Origin: Roseibium marinum
Lineage (GTDB): Bacteria; Pseudomonadota; Alphaproteobacteria; Rhizobiales; Stappiaceae
Assembly (NCBI RefSeq): GCF_002906165.1
Contig: NZ_PPCN01000014.1
Location: forward strand, 45,272-109,271
Reading direction: 5' to 3'
DNA: 64,000 bases
The number at the start of each line of letters is the position of its first letter. Position 1 is the stretch's first letter. Below are positions 43,114 through 51,280 of this stretch, piece after piece. Below the pieces are notes generated by a model. That model did not search any database. It was not told where the DNA came from and saw only the letters and a list, made by a program, of their open reading frames with translations. The translations under genes were made by a program, and so were the position numbers.

Positions 43114-44058
43114 TTAACGCAGCATGGTGCCTTCCGGGTTGGACTTGAAGGCAGCCGGATCGAAAGTCTCGGCGTTTTCAAGGTCCGATTTGGTGAACGG
43201 CACGGTGATCATCAGATCGCCATTTTCCGTTTCGAACAGCCTCAGGCTGTCGAAGGAAACGGCAACCGGCTTCTCGCCGAAGCCAAGGAACCCGCCGACG
43301 TCGATGATGACCGCTTTCGCCTGGCCTTCCTCGTCGAGCAGAACCTGCGCGACCTCACCGATGTTGGATTCGGTGCCTGTATGGACTTCCGTGCCGATCA
43401 GTTCGGCGGTCGAAATGGTGGTGGCATCGACCTGGGTCATTTTGCTGGATTCGTCATCGACCAGGGCTGTCTTTTCGGCCGAAGTGGTATCGATCCGCTT
43501 CTTGGCGGGATCAATCGCTTCCGTGCGAACCGAGTCCACCATCTTGTTGGTGCCTTCGGCCACCTTGTCCATCTCTTCCTTCATGGAGGAGGTGCTCATC
43601 CAGTTCGGAATATGGTCCGGACGTTCATAGGCGGGAGCGTTTTCCAGTTCTTCCTTTGAAGCATCGGTTGCGATGTCGAATTCACCGTCGTCCTTCGACA
43701 CGAAGGAAAGACGCTCGAATTCGACGGCGACGTCTTTTTCCGCGATGCCGAGGAAACCGCCGACACCGATGATCACGGCGCGCACATTGCCGTCGCGGCC
43801 GATGACAACGTCGTTGATGTCGCCGATGGTGTCAGCGTCATCGCTTTCACCGGACATCACGGACTCGCCGATGATGTTGGAAGCCAGGATACCGGTCGTC
43901 GCGTCAGTCGCGAGCGTTTGAACTTCAAACTCGTAAACGCGGCTGCTGTCTTCGATCGAGCTCTCGGCGCCTGCCTTGGGCATGGTTGCCGTCTGAGCAA
44001 GGGCTCCAGTGGTCATCAGAGCTGCGACAGCGGTGGTAGCAAGTAAATTGCGAAGCAT
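43114..44058 (-). CDS. Exported protein with two PRC-barrel domains
   Basis: A 314-residue protein with a signal peptide (cleavage near ALAQ) and two PRC-barrel repeats, about residues 55-125 (VVIGRDGNVRAVIIGVGGFLG) and 210-285 (VLLDEEGQAKAVIIDVGGFLG), joined by a charged Lys/Glu linker. PRC-barrels are small binding barrels common in stress and envelope proteins; the ligand is unknown. An exact EcfG promoter precedes it and a terminator follows. Confidence 0.87.
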   Translation of the reverse strand: MLRNLLATTAVAALMTTGALAQTATMPKAGAESSIEDSSRVYEFEVQTLATDATTGILASNIIGESVMSGESDDADTIGDINDVVIGRDGNVRAVIIGVGGFLGIAEKDVAVEFERLSFVSKDDGEFDIATDASKEELENAPAYERPDHIPNWMSTSSMKEEMDKVAEGTNKMVDSVRTEAIDPAKKRIDTTSAEKTALVDDESSKMTQVDATTISTAELIGTEVHTGTESNIGEVAQVLLDEEGQAKAVIIDVGGFLGFGEKPVAVSFDSLRLFETENGDLMITVPFTKSDLENAETFDPAAFKSNPEGTMLR

Positions 44059-44108
44059 TTTGTTAGTCCTTCCTGATTTCTGTTTGAAATCTCATGTGAC
44101 ACTCAGTA

Positions 44109-44133
44109 AACGTGCGAGTTAGATTTGAGTTCC
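44109..44133 (-). promoter_or_regulatory. EcfG-type promoter for the PRC-barrel gene
   Basis: On the minus strand GGAAC (44133-44129), 16 bases, then CGTT (44112-44109). It lies 51 bases before the start codon. Confidence 0.75.
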
Positions 44134-44140
44134 CAAAAAA

Positions 44141-44162
44141 ATACGCGCCTGAAGGCGCGTAT
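44141..44162 (-). terminator. Terminator downstream of the small membrane-protein gene
   Basis: ATACGCGCC and GGCGCGTAT form a 9-bp stem with a TGAA loop, followed on the minus strand by a T-run (A7 on the plus strand). It serves the gene ending at 44182. Confidence 0.75.
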
Positions 44163-44181
44163 TTATTAGAAAGTATTCTTT

Positions 44182-44367
44182 TTATATGGTTGCCGTGGAG
44201 CCTTTCGGGCCGGCCAGGAGCCAGACGATAAAGCCGACCACCGGGAAGACAATAATCCCGAGAATCCAGAGGAGCTTCGCCAGTGTCGAGGCGCCGCTAC
44301 CGACGATTTTGATGATTGCGTAGATGTCCAGGACCAAAATGACCAGACCCAAAATTCCATATTCCAT
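44182..44367 (-). CDS. Small membrane protein, PLDc_N-like
   Basis: A 61-residue protein with two helices: YGILGLVILVLDIYAIIKIV and LAKLLWILGIIVFPVVGFIVW, ending LLAGPKGS. This is the pattern of the PLDc_N/cardiolipin synthase N-terminal-like small proteins. GGAGG lies seven bases before the ATG. An exact EcfG promoter sits 30 bases upstream, so it is probably a stress-induced envelope protein. Confidence 0.82.
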   Translation of the reverse strand: MEYGILGLVILVLDIYAIIKIVGSGASTLAKLLWILGIIVFPVVGFIVWLLAGPKGSTATI

Positions 44368-44396
44368 GACAAACCTCCGAATTGAACTATCGGTAC

Positions 44397-44422
44397 AACG
44401 CACGTCGGCTCGCAATGGTTCC
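44397..44422 (-). promoter_or_regulatory. EcfG-type promoter for the PLDc_N-like gene
   Basis: On the minus strand GGAAC (44422-44418), 17 bases, then CGTT (44400-44397). Confidence 0.72.
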
Positions 44423-44485
44423 AAAAAGATTTCGCAATACCTGAAATGAGGTGATCGAAAGCTGACATCGGAGCAAGAAAATTCG

Positions 44486-44510
44486 GGAACTATTCCGGAT
44501 CGGCTGCGTT
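44486..44510 (+). promoter_or_regulatory. EcfG-type promoter for the DUF1328 gene
   Basis: GGAAC (44486-44490), 16 bases, CGTT (44507-44510), ending 32 bases before the start. With the minus-strand site at 44397 it makes a divergent pair of stress promoters within 115 bases. Confidence 0.75.
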
Positions 44511-44542
44511 TAGGTCAGGTAACGCAATAGAAGGAGCTTGCT

Positions 44543-44713
44543 ATGCTTTCCTGGGCATTGTTTTTCTTGGTGGTTGCTCTGATTGCAGCCGTTCTTGGTT
44601 TCGGTGGTATCGCCGGGACCGCTGTCTCGATCGCCAAACTGATTTTCTTCGTGGCGATTGCCCTCTTCCTGATCTCCGCCATCGCGCATGCTTTCCGGGG
44701 ACGCAGGGTCTGA
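44543..44713 (+). CDS. DUF1328 small membrane protein
   Basis: A 56-residue protein with two helices (LSWALFFLVVALIAAVLGFGG and SIAKLIFFVAIALFLISAIAHAF), the DUF1328/YtjA pattern, with the conserved Gly-rich turn. AAGGAG precedes the ATG. Stress-linked in position: an exact EcfG promoter lies upstream and a terminator downstream. Confidence 0.87.
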   Translation: MLSWALFFLVVALIAAVLGFGGIAGTAVSIAKLIFFVAIALFLISAIAHAFRGRRV

Positions 44714-44731
44714 CGGGTTTCCGATAGGTTC

Positions 44732-44760
44732 AAAAAAGGGCGCTTCCGGCGCCCTTTTTT
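44732..44760 (+). terminator. Terminator after the DUF1328 gene
   Basis: AAAAAAGGGCGC and GCGCCCTTTTTT form a 12-bp perfect stem with a five-base loop and T-run, effective on the plus strand and possibly on both. Confidence 0.85.
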
Positions 44761-44813
44761 GATGTCTCCGGCACGCTATGCTGCGGCTCGATGGAAACAC
44801 CATGTGAGTGGTT

Positions 44814-46121
44814 TCACGCGTGCTTTTTGCTTCTGATCGCGCCGCGCGCCGACCTCAGGCAATCGGCGATCTGCTTGCGGTCCGCCCTGCTGCGGATTAC
44901 CAGGTTCGCATCCGAGGCGATATTCAGTAGCTGGGTTCCCAGGAGCGGCAGGTGTTCCGGCCTGCAGACCTGGGCCATCTTGCCAAGAGCGGAAATCAGG
45001 TGATCCAGAACCAGAATATTGGTTACGGACGATTGACGGAGGGGCCGCATCGCGGCATCCAGAATGTCTCTGACAGGCAGCAGTTTCAACCAAAGTCTCG
45101 GCGTTTCGTCGTCGTCCTGAAGGAGCGAACTCGGTGCGCCGCGCTGCAGAATGCGGGCAAGCGAAGCCGACAGGTGATCGACCGCGCTGATGGCCGTATA
45201 GGCATCGTTGATACCGGGCGAAAGTGCCCGGAGCGCGATCTCGACCATCAGGTGAACCGAAAACTGTATGTCCCCTTCCGGCGCACGCGCCTTGCCGACT
45301 TTAAAGGCAAGACGGAGCTCCTCGACGTCCGGCTGTTCGACCTTCGTACGGATTTTGGCAATCGGCATTCCTTCAATGACGAATGCCCCGGGCGGGACAA
45401 GCACTTCAACAAAGCCGTCCAGCTCCCTGGCAAGGGAAATCAGCTTCGCGCTGTCGATGAATGTGACATAGCCGCTGCCGGTCGCCGGAACCGCGTGGAC
45501 GGGCAGGGAAGGGATTGAATCGCGGTCATTGGGCTTTTCGCGCGGTTCGCTCGACAGCAATGTATCGATCGATGTGCGCAGCGATGCCTGGATCCGGCCG
45601 ATCTCGGTGTCGATCCGGATCCGGCTGGCGACATCGTTGACGAAATACACCAGCCAGAAGAAGCTTACCGCGGCCAGGGCGATCGACATGGTGACCGAAA
45701 ATCGCACGTCGCGGGTTCCGTCGATCATGAACAGCACCAGAAGCGCATACAGGAACGTCGCGCCCAGCAAACCGATGGTCACCTGTGTGGTGCGGTTGCT
45801 GGCGAATGTCTCCAGCAGACGCGGCGAGATGTTGCCGGCGGCCAGCGTGAAGACAACCAGTGTCAGGGAATAGACGAGACTGATCACCGACATCATGGCG
45901 CCGGCGATGGTCGACAATACGGACCGGGCGCCATCCGCGCCAATCACCTCGAACTTGATCGCGCTGAACATCCCTTTCAGAAGGCCCAGATCGTCGATGA
46001 GCAAAGCGAGAAGAGCGAGAAGAGCGCCGAGCAGCGCGATACAAACGGGAATGAAGAGGAAGCCCTTGAACAGCCTGATCAGGGCCTGTTCACGGGCATT
46101 TTCGCGGTAGGCCAGACCCAT
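44814..46121 (-). CDS. DUF2254 membrane protein
   Basis: A 435-residue protein with four N-terminal helices (within about 25-180) and a soluble C-terminal region, matching DUF2254 predicted membrane proteins (segments AGAMMSVISLVYSLTLVVFTLAAGNISPRLLE, ALRALSPGINDAYTAISAVDHL). Function unknown. The ATG at 46121 has GAGGA eight bases upstream; the earlier TTG lacks one. It lies just downstream of the ecfG gene on the same strand. Confidence 0.85.
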   Translation of the reverse strand: MGLAYRENAREQALIRLFKGFLFIPVCIALLGALLALLALLIDDLGLLKGMFSAIKFEVIGADGARSVLSTIAGAMMSVISLVYSLTLVVFTLAAGNISPRLLETFASNRTTQVTIGLLGATFLYALLVLFMIDGTRDVRFSVTMSIALAAVSFFWLVYFVNDVASRIRIDTEIGRIQASLRTSIDTLLSSEPREKPNDRDSIPSLPVHAVPATGSGYVTFIDSAKLISLARELDGFVEVLVPPGAFVIEGMPIAKIRTKVEQPDVEELRLAFKVGKARAPEGDIQFSVHLMVEIALRALSPGINDAYTAISAVDHLSASLARILQRGAPSSLLQDDDETPRLWLKLLPVRDILDAAMRPLRQSSVTNILVLDHLISALGKMAQVCRPEHLPLLGTQLLNIASDANLVIRSRADRKQIADCLRSARGAIRSKKHA

Positions 46122-46203
46122 AACTGCGGTCCTCGCATTCAAGGGCCGCGCAACCGTTCCGCGCGGCGGTCAATTCAGTCCGGGAATAACGGGAAGCGTG
46201 CGG

Positions 46204-46758
46204 TCAGACGGTCAAAGCATCGTTGATCATGGATGCGGATTCGGCAATGGCGAGTTCCGAGCGTTCGAAGTGTTCGACGCCGTTCATGAGGTCTTCCAGG
46301 CGTAGCCGGGCGCGGGAGACGCGGCTCTTGACGGTTCCGATCTTCACGCCGAGAATTTCCGCGGCTTCTTCGTAGGAAAAACCGCTGGCGCCGATCAGGA
46401 TCAGGGCTTCGCGCTGATCGTCGGGCAGGACCTGCAGGGCGCTGAGAAAATCCCTCATTTCAAGGTGGCCGTTCTGTTGCGGCTTGGATTCAAGAGACGC
46501 TGCATGTTCGCCATCGGGATCGGCAACTTCGCGCTGCATCTTGCGGCCGACGGAGTAATACTGGTTCCGGAGTATGGTGATAAGCCACGCGGTCAGATTG
46601 GTGCCCTCTGTGAACTTGTCCTTGTTGGCGATCGCCTTGGCCAGAGTTTCCTGAACCAGATCGTCGGCCCGGTCGCGGTTGCCGCTGATGGATCGGGCGA
46701 ACGCCCGCAAGCGCGGTATGGAAGCAACCAGATCTTCCTTGAACTGAGCATTGCTCAT
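46204..46758 (-). CDS. ecfG: EcfG-type general stress sigma factor
   Basis: A 184-residue ECF sigma factor: region 2 is RADDLVQETLAKAIANKDKF, region 4 is LGVKIGTVKSRVSRARLRLEDLM, with ALILIGASGFSYEEAAEIL before it. Adjacent to nepR and divergent from phyR, it is the alphaproteobacterial general stress sigma factor. NepR holds it inactive; phosphorylated PhyR frees it. The start overlaps the nepR stop by four bases. Matching promoters occur near many genes in this window. Confidence 0.95.
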   Translation of the reverse strand: MSNAQFKEDLVASIPRLRAFARSISGNRDRADDLVQETLAKAIANKDKFTEGTNLTAWLITILRNQYYSVGRKMQREVADPDGEHAASLESKPQQNGHLEMRDFLSALQVLPDDQREALILIGASGFSYEEAAEILGVKIGTVKSRVSRARLRLEDLMNGVEHFERSELAIAESASMINDALTV

Positions 46759-46976
46759 TCCGCGGCCTCCTCATCGGTGCTGTCTTCCTTTGAGCCTTTG
46801 TCATCCAGCGAGGAAAGCAGTTGAAGCATGTCGTCCGGAATGCTCTCCGAAAGGGCTTCGTCATACACTTGCTTGAGCTGGCTGCCGATCCAGTCTTCTT
46901 TTGTCGTCGCTCCGGCCGTCGGATTGATGATTCCAAAATCGGAAGCCGCCGACTTCGAGTTTGTCTTGCTTGCCAT
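46755..46976 (-). CDS. nepR: NepR anti-sigma factor
   Basis: A 73-residue protein with the NepR core: WIGSQLKQVYDEALSESIPDDMLQLLSSLD, the two short helices that bind EcfG or the PhyR sigma-like domain. It is translationally coupled to ecfG and divergent from phyR. The N-terminus is the usual disordered stretch. Confidence 0.93.
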   Translation of the reverse strand: MASKTNSKSAASDFGIINPTAGATTKEDWIGSQLKQVYDEALSESIPDDMLQLLSSLDDKGSKEDSTDEEAAE

Positions 46977-47024
46977 CGCTCATTCCTAGTTCGTGTTGGG
47001 GCCGAAACCCGAGTTCAATAAAAT

Positions 47025-47049
47025 AACGCCGGACGGAAAAAAAAGTTCC
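47025..47049 (-). promoter_or_regulatory. EcfG-type promoter for nepR-ecfG
   Basis: On the minus strand GGAAC (47049-47045), 16 bases, CGTT (47028-47025), 49 bases before nepR. It indicates positive autoregulation of the sigma factor operon. Confidence 0.8.
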
Positions 47050-47057
47050 CTATGTGT

Positions 47058-47082
47058 GGAACTTTTTTTCAACTTACGCATT
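47058..47082 (+). promoter_or_regulatory. Weaker EcfG-like promoter for phyR
   Basis: GGAAC (47058-47062), 16 bases, CATT (47079-47082), one base off consensus, on the plus strand toward phyR. Confidence 0.4.
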
Positions 47083-47157
47083 TCCACCAACAGGCGGTGC
47101 TTGTCACCTTCCCGCATTTGACCGCATAAAAGCGGTGGCAAAGTAAGGATTAACTTG

Positions 47158-47961
47158 ATGTCCGTGAGCCTATCACAAGAAATTGCGCCTCTGTTGCCGT
47201 ATCTGCGTCGTTACGCAAGAGCCCTGGCGGGGACCCAGAAAAGCGGGGATGCGTATGTTCGGGCGTGTCTTCAGGCGCTTGTGGCCGACCAATCGATCAT
47301 CGATACGTCCATTGGTGTGAAAATCGCTCTCTACAGGCTGTTCCATGTGCTCTGGAACGCGACAGTGATTCCGCCGGCAGGCGATGACGGCAGCGTTTCG
47401 ATTTTCGAACAGACCGCCCAGCAGCGTTTAGGCTCCATGGCCCCGGAAAGCCGGCAGACCCTTCTGCTCACCACGCTGGAAGGCTTTTCGCTGTCGGAAA
47501 CGGCAAGGATCATCGACAGATCCGAGGAAGAGGTCACCCGGCTGGTGAGTGCAGCCATCGAAGAGATCGACCGGCAGACCAAGACCGACGTTCTGATCAT
47601 CGAGGATGAGCCGCTGATCTCCATGGACCTGATCGAGATTGTCGAATCTCTCGGCCACAATGTCACAACGGTCGCGCGGACCGCCGGCGACGCGATCGCG
47701 GCTGCGAAAGTCCAGACCCCCGGTCTCGTGCTGGCCGATATTCAGCTTGCCGACGGTTCCTCGGGTATCGATGCCGTCAAGGAAATCCTGTCCGAGCTCA
47801 CCGTGCCGGTGATTTTCATAACCTCGTTCCCGGAACGTCTCCTCACCGGAGAACGGCCGGAACCGACCTTCCTGATCACCAAGCCGTTCAATCCGAATAC
47901 CGTGAAAGCCGGCATAAGCCAGGCCTTGTTCTTTAACGGGGCGGATGCGGTCGCTGCCTGA
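47158..47961 (+). CDS. phyR: PhyR general stress response regulator
   Basis: A 267-residue protein with an N-terminal sigma-factor-like domain (about 1-135, EcfG mimic with TLEGFSLSETARIIDRSEEEV) and a C-terminal receiver domain (about 140-260). The phospho-Asp lies in LADIQLADG and the Lys in ITKPFNP. When phosphorylated it sequesters NepR and releases EcfG. The ATG one codon after an in-frame TTG is chosen. Confidence 0.95.
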   Translation: MSVSLSQEIAPLLPYLRRYARALAGTQKSGDAYVRACLQALVADQSIIDTSIGVKIALYRLFHVLWNATVIPPAGDDGSVSIFEQTAQQRLGSMAPESRQTLLLTTLEGFSLSETARIIDRSEEEVTRLVSAAIEEIDRQTKTDVLIIEDEPLISMDLIEIVESLGHNVTTVARTAGDAIAAAKVQTPGLVLADIQLADGSSGIDAVKEILSELTVPVIFITSFPERLLTGERPEPTFLITKPFNPNTVKAGISQALFFNGADAVAA

Positions 47962-48050
47962 GCGGCCGGGGTCCGGCTTGCCACAGGCGAGAGCATTGAC
48001 AGGTTTTAACGTGTGCCCCAATCGGCGTGATCGCTTCGCGAGAGGACAAG

Positions 48051-48077
48051 GAAGCGTCCGCCATTGGGGGACGCTTC
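48051..48077 (+). terminator. Hairpin downstream of phyR
   Basis: GAAGCGTCC and GGACGCTTC form a 9-bp perfect stem 90 bases after the phyR stop with no T-run, so it is a weak terminator or 3' stabiliser. Confidence 0.45.
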
Positions 48078-48138
48078 GTCATGGTTCCTTCTTGTCCAGA
48101 TCCCTGGAGGGGAGGCGGGAAGGTCCCGCCTGCGCCCT

Positions 48139-48336
48139 TCAGTGGTTGCTGAGCCAGCCGTCGATTTCCTTCTCGGCTTCTTCACGGGTCTTGCCGTATT
48201 TCTGCTGGATAAGACCGGCGAGTTCCGTACGGCGGCCTTCGATCTTGTCGAGCTCGTCGTCGGTCAACTCGCCCCATTGTACGCGCGCCTTGCCTTTGAA
48301 TTCGCGCCAATTTCCTTCAATCTGGTCCCAATTCAT
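48139..48336 (-). CDS. CsbD-like stress protein
   Basis: A 65-residue hydrophilic protein with the CsbD pattern: MNWDQIEGNWREFKGKARVQWG, LTDDELDKIEGRR and a C-terminal EIDGWL. CsbD is a general-stress marker in Bacillus and EcfG-controlled in alphaproteobacteria; the molecular role is unknown. The ATG has AGGAGA upstream, and an exact EcfG promoter lies 36 bases upstream. Confidence 0.92.
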   Translation of the reverse strand: MNWDQIEGNWREFKGKARVQWGELTDDELDKIEGRRTELAGLIQQKYGKTREEAEKEIDGWLSNH

Positions 48337-48371
48337 CACTCGAAGTCTCCTGTTGTTCGTGACATCGGGAA

Positions 48372-48396
48372 AACGGTTTCCAGGATCAAAGGTTCC
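48372..48396 (-). promoter_or_regulatory. EcfG-type promoter for the CsbD-like gene
   Basis: On the minus strand GGAAC (48396-48392), 16 bases, CGTT (48375-48372). Confidence 0.78.
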
Positions 48397-48528
48397 ACGA
48401 GAATACGCTGTGTCGGACAGGAAAACGCTGATGGGTGCAAATACTTGGCTGCGGGCGAATGCAGCCGTGGCCAGCTGTCGGTCGGCCGGAAGAAGTGACT
48501 TCAAACACCCCGGTGGGAGTGCCGCATA

Positions 48529-50334
48529 ATGTTTTCCGACATCCTGTCCTATCTATTCGGCGATCCCTCGCTCAGGTCGCTCGACTATTACATGCGCTGG
48601 CGCGAGGATCTCATCTGGGTCCACGCGATTTCCGACGCTCTCATTGCGCTTTCTTATTTCGCCATACCGCTCGCGATCTTCTGGTTTCTGCAAAAGCGTC
48701 CCGACATTCAGGGAATGACCCGCTATGTCGGTTATCTGCTGATCACATTCATTTTTGTCGGCGGCGTCACGGAAACAATGACATTCATGACGCTCTGGTG
48801 GCCGGTCTTCGGCGCCCAGGGCGTTCTGAAACTGGCGACGGCGCTTGTGTCCATCGCAACGGCCGTGGTCATCTGGCAGATCCTGCCGAAACTTCTTGCC
48901 ATTCCCTCCATGGACGACCTGGAGCGGGCGAACGAATTGCTGAAGGCGGAAAACCTGGAACTGAACGATGAGGTCGGCAGGAGCCGGTTTGAGCTGAATC
49001 TCATCAACTCCAAATTCGAAATGGCGCTGACGGGATCGAACATATCGGTGTTCTCGCAGGATTCGGATCTGCGCTACACCTGGATCCATAACCCGCGGTT
49101 CGGCTTTGGCAGCAAGGATGTTCTGGGCAAGACCGACGCGGAAATCCTGCCGGCCGAGACGACCGAGGAAATCGTACCGCTGAAGCGGGCCGTGATGGAA
49201 ACCGGGGAGTCGGCGTCAACCTATATCGCGATCGACGACCAGGAAGTCGGAACGATATTTCTTGATCTGATCGTGCACCCGACCCGCGATGCGGCGGGCG
49301 AGATCGATGGTGTTCTTTGCACAGCCGTCGATATGACCGAAAAGAACCTTTACGAGATCCGGCTGGCGTCCATGGCGAGCCAGCTCGCGGAAGCCAACAA
49401 ACGTTTCGAAACGGCTCTGGAAGGGTCTCTCATCACCGTGTTCGAGCAGGACATGGACCTGAAATATGTGCATATCGTCAACCCGCCTCCGGGCTACGCC
49501 CAGGAAAATTTCATCGGCATGACCGATGCGGACCTTATCTCGGACGAAGACCAGCTCAAGATCCTTCCCGCGAAGAAAAAGGTTCTGGAAACCGGCGAGA
49601 GCGAAGTGATCGAGTTCGACGTGGAACTCGGCGGCAAGACCAGGAACTACAATCTGCGCCTCGATCCCGCCCGTGACCGGACCGGCAGGGTGTCCGGGGT
49701 TATCGGCACAGCGGTCGATCTGACCCACAAGCGGGAAAACGAGCGGCAGATGCATCTGGTCATGCGCGAGCTCACCCACCGCTCCAAGAACCTGCTTGCC
49801 GTGATTCAGGCGATGGCGCGTCAGACGGCTGCCCGGTCCGACACCACGGATGATTTTGTCGAGAGTTTTTCCGCAAGGCTTCAGGCGATGGCCGCGAGCC
49901 ACGATCTTCTGGTCTCCCAGTCCTGGTATGGGGCGGACCTGCGCGAGCTTATTCTGGCGCAATTGTCCCAGTCTATCGCGCCTAACAGCCCGCAGATCAC
50001 CTTGAAGGGCATTTCCTGCACGATCACGGCGGAGGCTGCCCAGAACCTGGGGCTGGCGCTTCATGAACTGACGACGAATGCAGCCAAATACGGCGCACTT
50101 TCCGTCGTTGACGGCAGGCTGTCCGTTTCCTGGGAGCGGTCCGGCGACAAGATTCTGCTGAACTGGAAGGAAAGTGGCGGGCCGGAGGTGGCGGAGCCGA
50201 AACGGAACGGCTTCGGGCGAATCCTGCTTGAAAGGCTGGTTGGCCCCTCGCTGGACGGGAACGTGAAAATCGAATTCTCACCGGAAGGCGTGAACTGCGC
50301 CATCGAGATCCCGACCAAGCATATAGCCAGTTAG
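48529..50334 (+). CDS. HWE histidine kinase with ethylene-receptor-like membrane domain and PAS domains
   Basis: A 601-residue sensor kinase. Three N-terminal helices (about 25-115) resemble the ethylene-receptor (ETR1-type) sensor: HAISDALIALSYFAIPLA parallels ISDFFIALAYFSIPL. The copper ligands of that domain (CGATH) are not kept; the position reads VGGVTETM. A short coiled coil (125-150) and two PAS domains (about 160-275, 290-405) follow, then an HWE kinase: LTHRSKNLLAVIQAMAR, ALHELTTNAAKYGAL, WKESGG. Next to the phyR locus, it is a good candidate for the kinase that feeds PhyR; this is inference. Confidence 0.9.
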   Translation: MFSDILSYLFGDPSLRSLDYYMRWREDLIWVHAISDALIALSYFAIPLAIFWFLQKRPDIQGMTRYVGYLLITFIFVGGVTETMTFMTLWWPVFGAQGVLKLATALVSIATAVVIWQILPKLLAIPSMDDLERANELLKAENLELNDEVGRSRFELNLINSKFEMALTGSNISVFSQDSDLRYTWIHNPRFGFGSKDVLGKTDAEILPAETTEEIVPLKRAVMETGESASTYIAIDDQEVGTIFLDLIVHPTRDAAGEIDGVLCTAVDMTEKNLYEIRLASMASQLAEANKRFETALEGSLITVFEQDMDLKYVHIVNPPPGYAQENFIGMTDADLISDEDQLKILPAKKKVLETGESEVIEFDVELGGKTRNYNLRLDPARDRTGRVSGVIGTAVDLTHKRENERQMHLVMRELTHRSKNLLAVIQAMARQTAARSDTTDDFVESFSARLQAMAASHDLLVSQSWYGADLRELILAQLSQSIAPNSPQITLKGISCTITAEAAQNLGLALHELTTNAAKYGALSVVDGRLSVSWERSGDKILLNWKESGGPEVAEPKRNGFGRILLERLVGPSLDGNVKIEFSPEGVNCAIEIPTKHIAS

Positions 50335-50386
50335 GGTACGGACCCTGGGGTAGGCACCTAAAAACAGGGGGCGGGCTGAACAGTAA

Positions 50387-50623
50387 CTATTGCCGTCCGC
50401 TTTGGCCGCGCCGCTGACGGTCCAGGGACTCGAGCGCCACATCGATTTCCCGGATTATCCGATTGGCGTCGTTCCTGTCTCCAGCGGACAGGTTGGCGGC
50501 CTGCTTCAAGGCTGCCTGCCAGGTCAGCAGTGCGGTTCTCTTCTGATCCGCCGAGAGCGACGCATCGTTGAGAACAGCTTGCGCGGAACTGAAACCCGCA
50601 AATCGTTTGGGTAGGCTTATCAT
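50387..50623 (-). CDS. Small protein of unknown function
   Basis: A 78-residue protein, helical and charged: it opens LPKRFAGFSSAQAVL and has SADQKRTALLTWQAALKQA, resembling short alphaproteobacterial proteins (LSADQKxxxLxxW type) near stress genes. No catalytic motif. The Shine-Dalgarno is weak. A 22-bp hairpin lies upstream at 50666. Moderately confident that it is real. Confidence 0.6.
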   Translation of the reverse strand: MISLPKRFAGFSSAQAVLNDASLSADQKRTALLTWQAALKQAANLSAGDRNDANRIIREIDVALESLDRQRRGQSGRQ

Positions 50624-50665
50624 GACAACTCGGCGCCCGAATGAAGTTTAAAAGCTGCGCGCCGA

Positions 50666-50714
50666 CCGGACCAGGCCGCTTTCAAGGAACACCCTTGAAA
50701 GCGGCCTGGTCCGG
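50666..50714. repeat. Long perfect hairpin between dps and the 78-residue gene
   Basis: A 22-bp perfect inverted repeat with a five-base loop (arms 50666-50687 and 50693-50714, beginning CCGGACCAGG). No T-run follows either side. It lies 50 bases downstream of the dps stop and could be a strong terminator stem or an mRNA end-protector. Confidence 0.75.
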
Positions 50715-50764
50715 AGTAACGGCGGGCAGCCTGTATGAAATGCCGTTTCGATGCCGCGGCGACG

Positions 50765-51280
50765 TCAGGCCGTCTTCAATGCCCGCAGCATCCAGGCAGC
50801 CTGCTCGTGAAATGCGATGCGTTCGGTGAGAAGATCCTCGGTAACCGGGTCTGCGTTGTCACCCGCATAAGCCACCATGTCGCGCATCTCCGCCGAAATC
50901 ATTTCGTGGCTGCGAACCAGGTCCTCGATCATGTCGTGCGCATTGGGCATTCCGCCGGAGGGCAGATGAATGGTCAGGTTCAAGGTGCCTTCCTGCACGT
51001 TCACCGGCGCTCGGTGACCAAGGGCGCGAATGCGCTCCGCGAGTTTGTCCGTCGCGGCGAACAGATTTTCGTAATGCTCTTCCGTCAGGTCATGGATGGC
51101 CTTGAACATCGGACCCACAACGTTCCAATGGTAAAGATGCGACTTGATTGTGAGGATGTAGGTTTCCGCCAGGATGACCGACAGATGTTTCGCCAGTTGC
51201 TCGCGGACCTCCTCGGAGACACCGGTATTGATTTCATCGGATTTAGGCGTTTCAACCTTCAGAATCTGTGTGGCAGACAT
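50765..51280 (-). CDS. dps: Dps-family DNA-binding ferritin-like protein
   Basis: A 171-residue Dps with the ferroxidase-site motif SHLYHWNVVGPMFKAIHDLTEEHYENL and LAERIRALGHRAP. It oxidises and stores iron with peroxide and coats DNA under stress. The chosen ATG (SATQILKVETP) has AGGAAAG three bases upstream. No exact EcfG promoter was found, only weak variants, but the location in the stress island suits it. Confidence 0.93.
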   Translation of the reverse strand: MSATQILKVETPKSDEINTGVSEEVREQLAKHLSVILAETYILTIKSHLYHWNVVGPMFKAIHDLTEEHYENLFAATDKLAERIRALGHRAPVNVQEGTLNLTIHLPSGGMPNAHDMIEDLVRSHEMISAEMRDMVAYAGDNADPVTEDLLTERIAFHEQAAWMLRALKTA

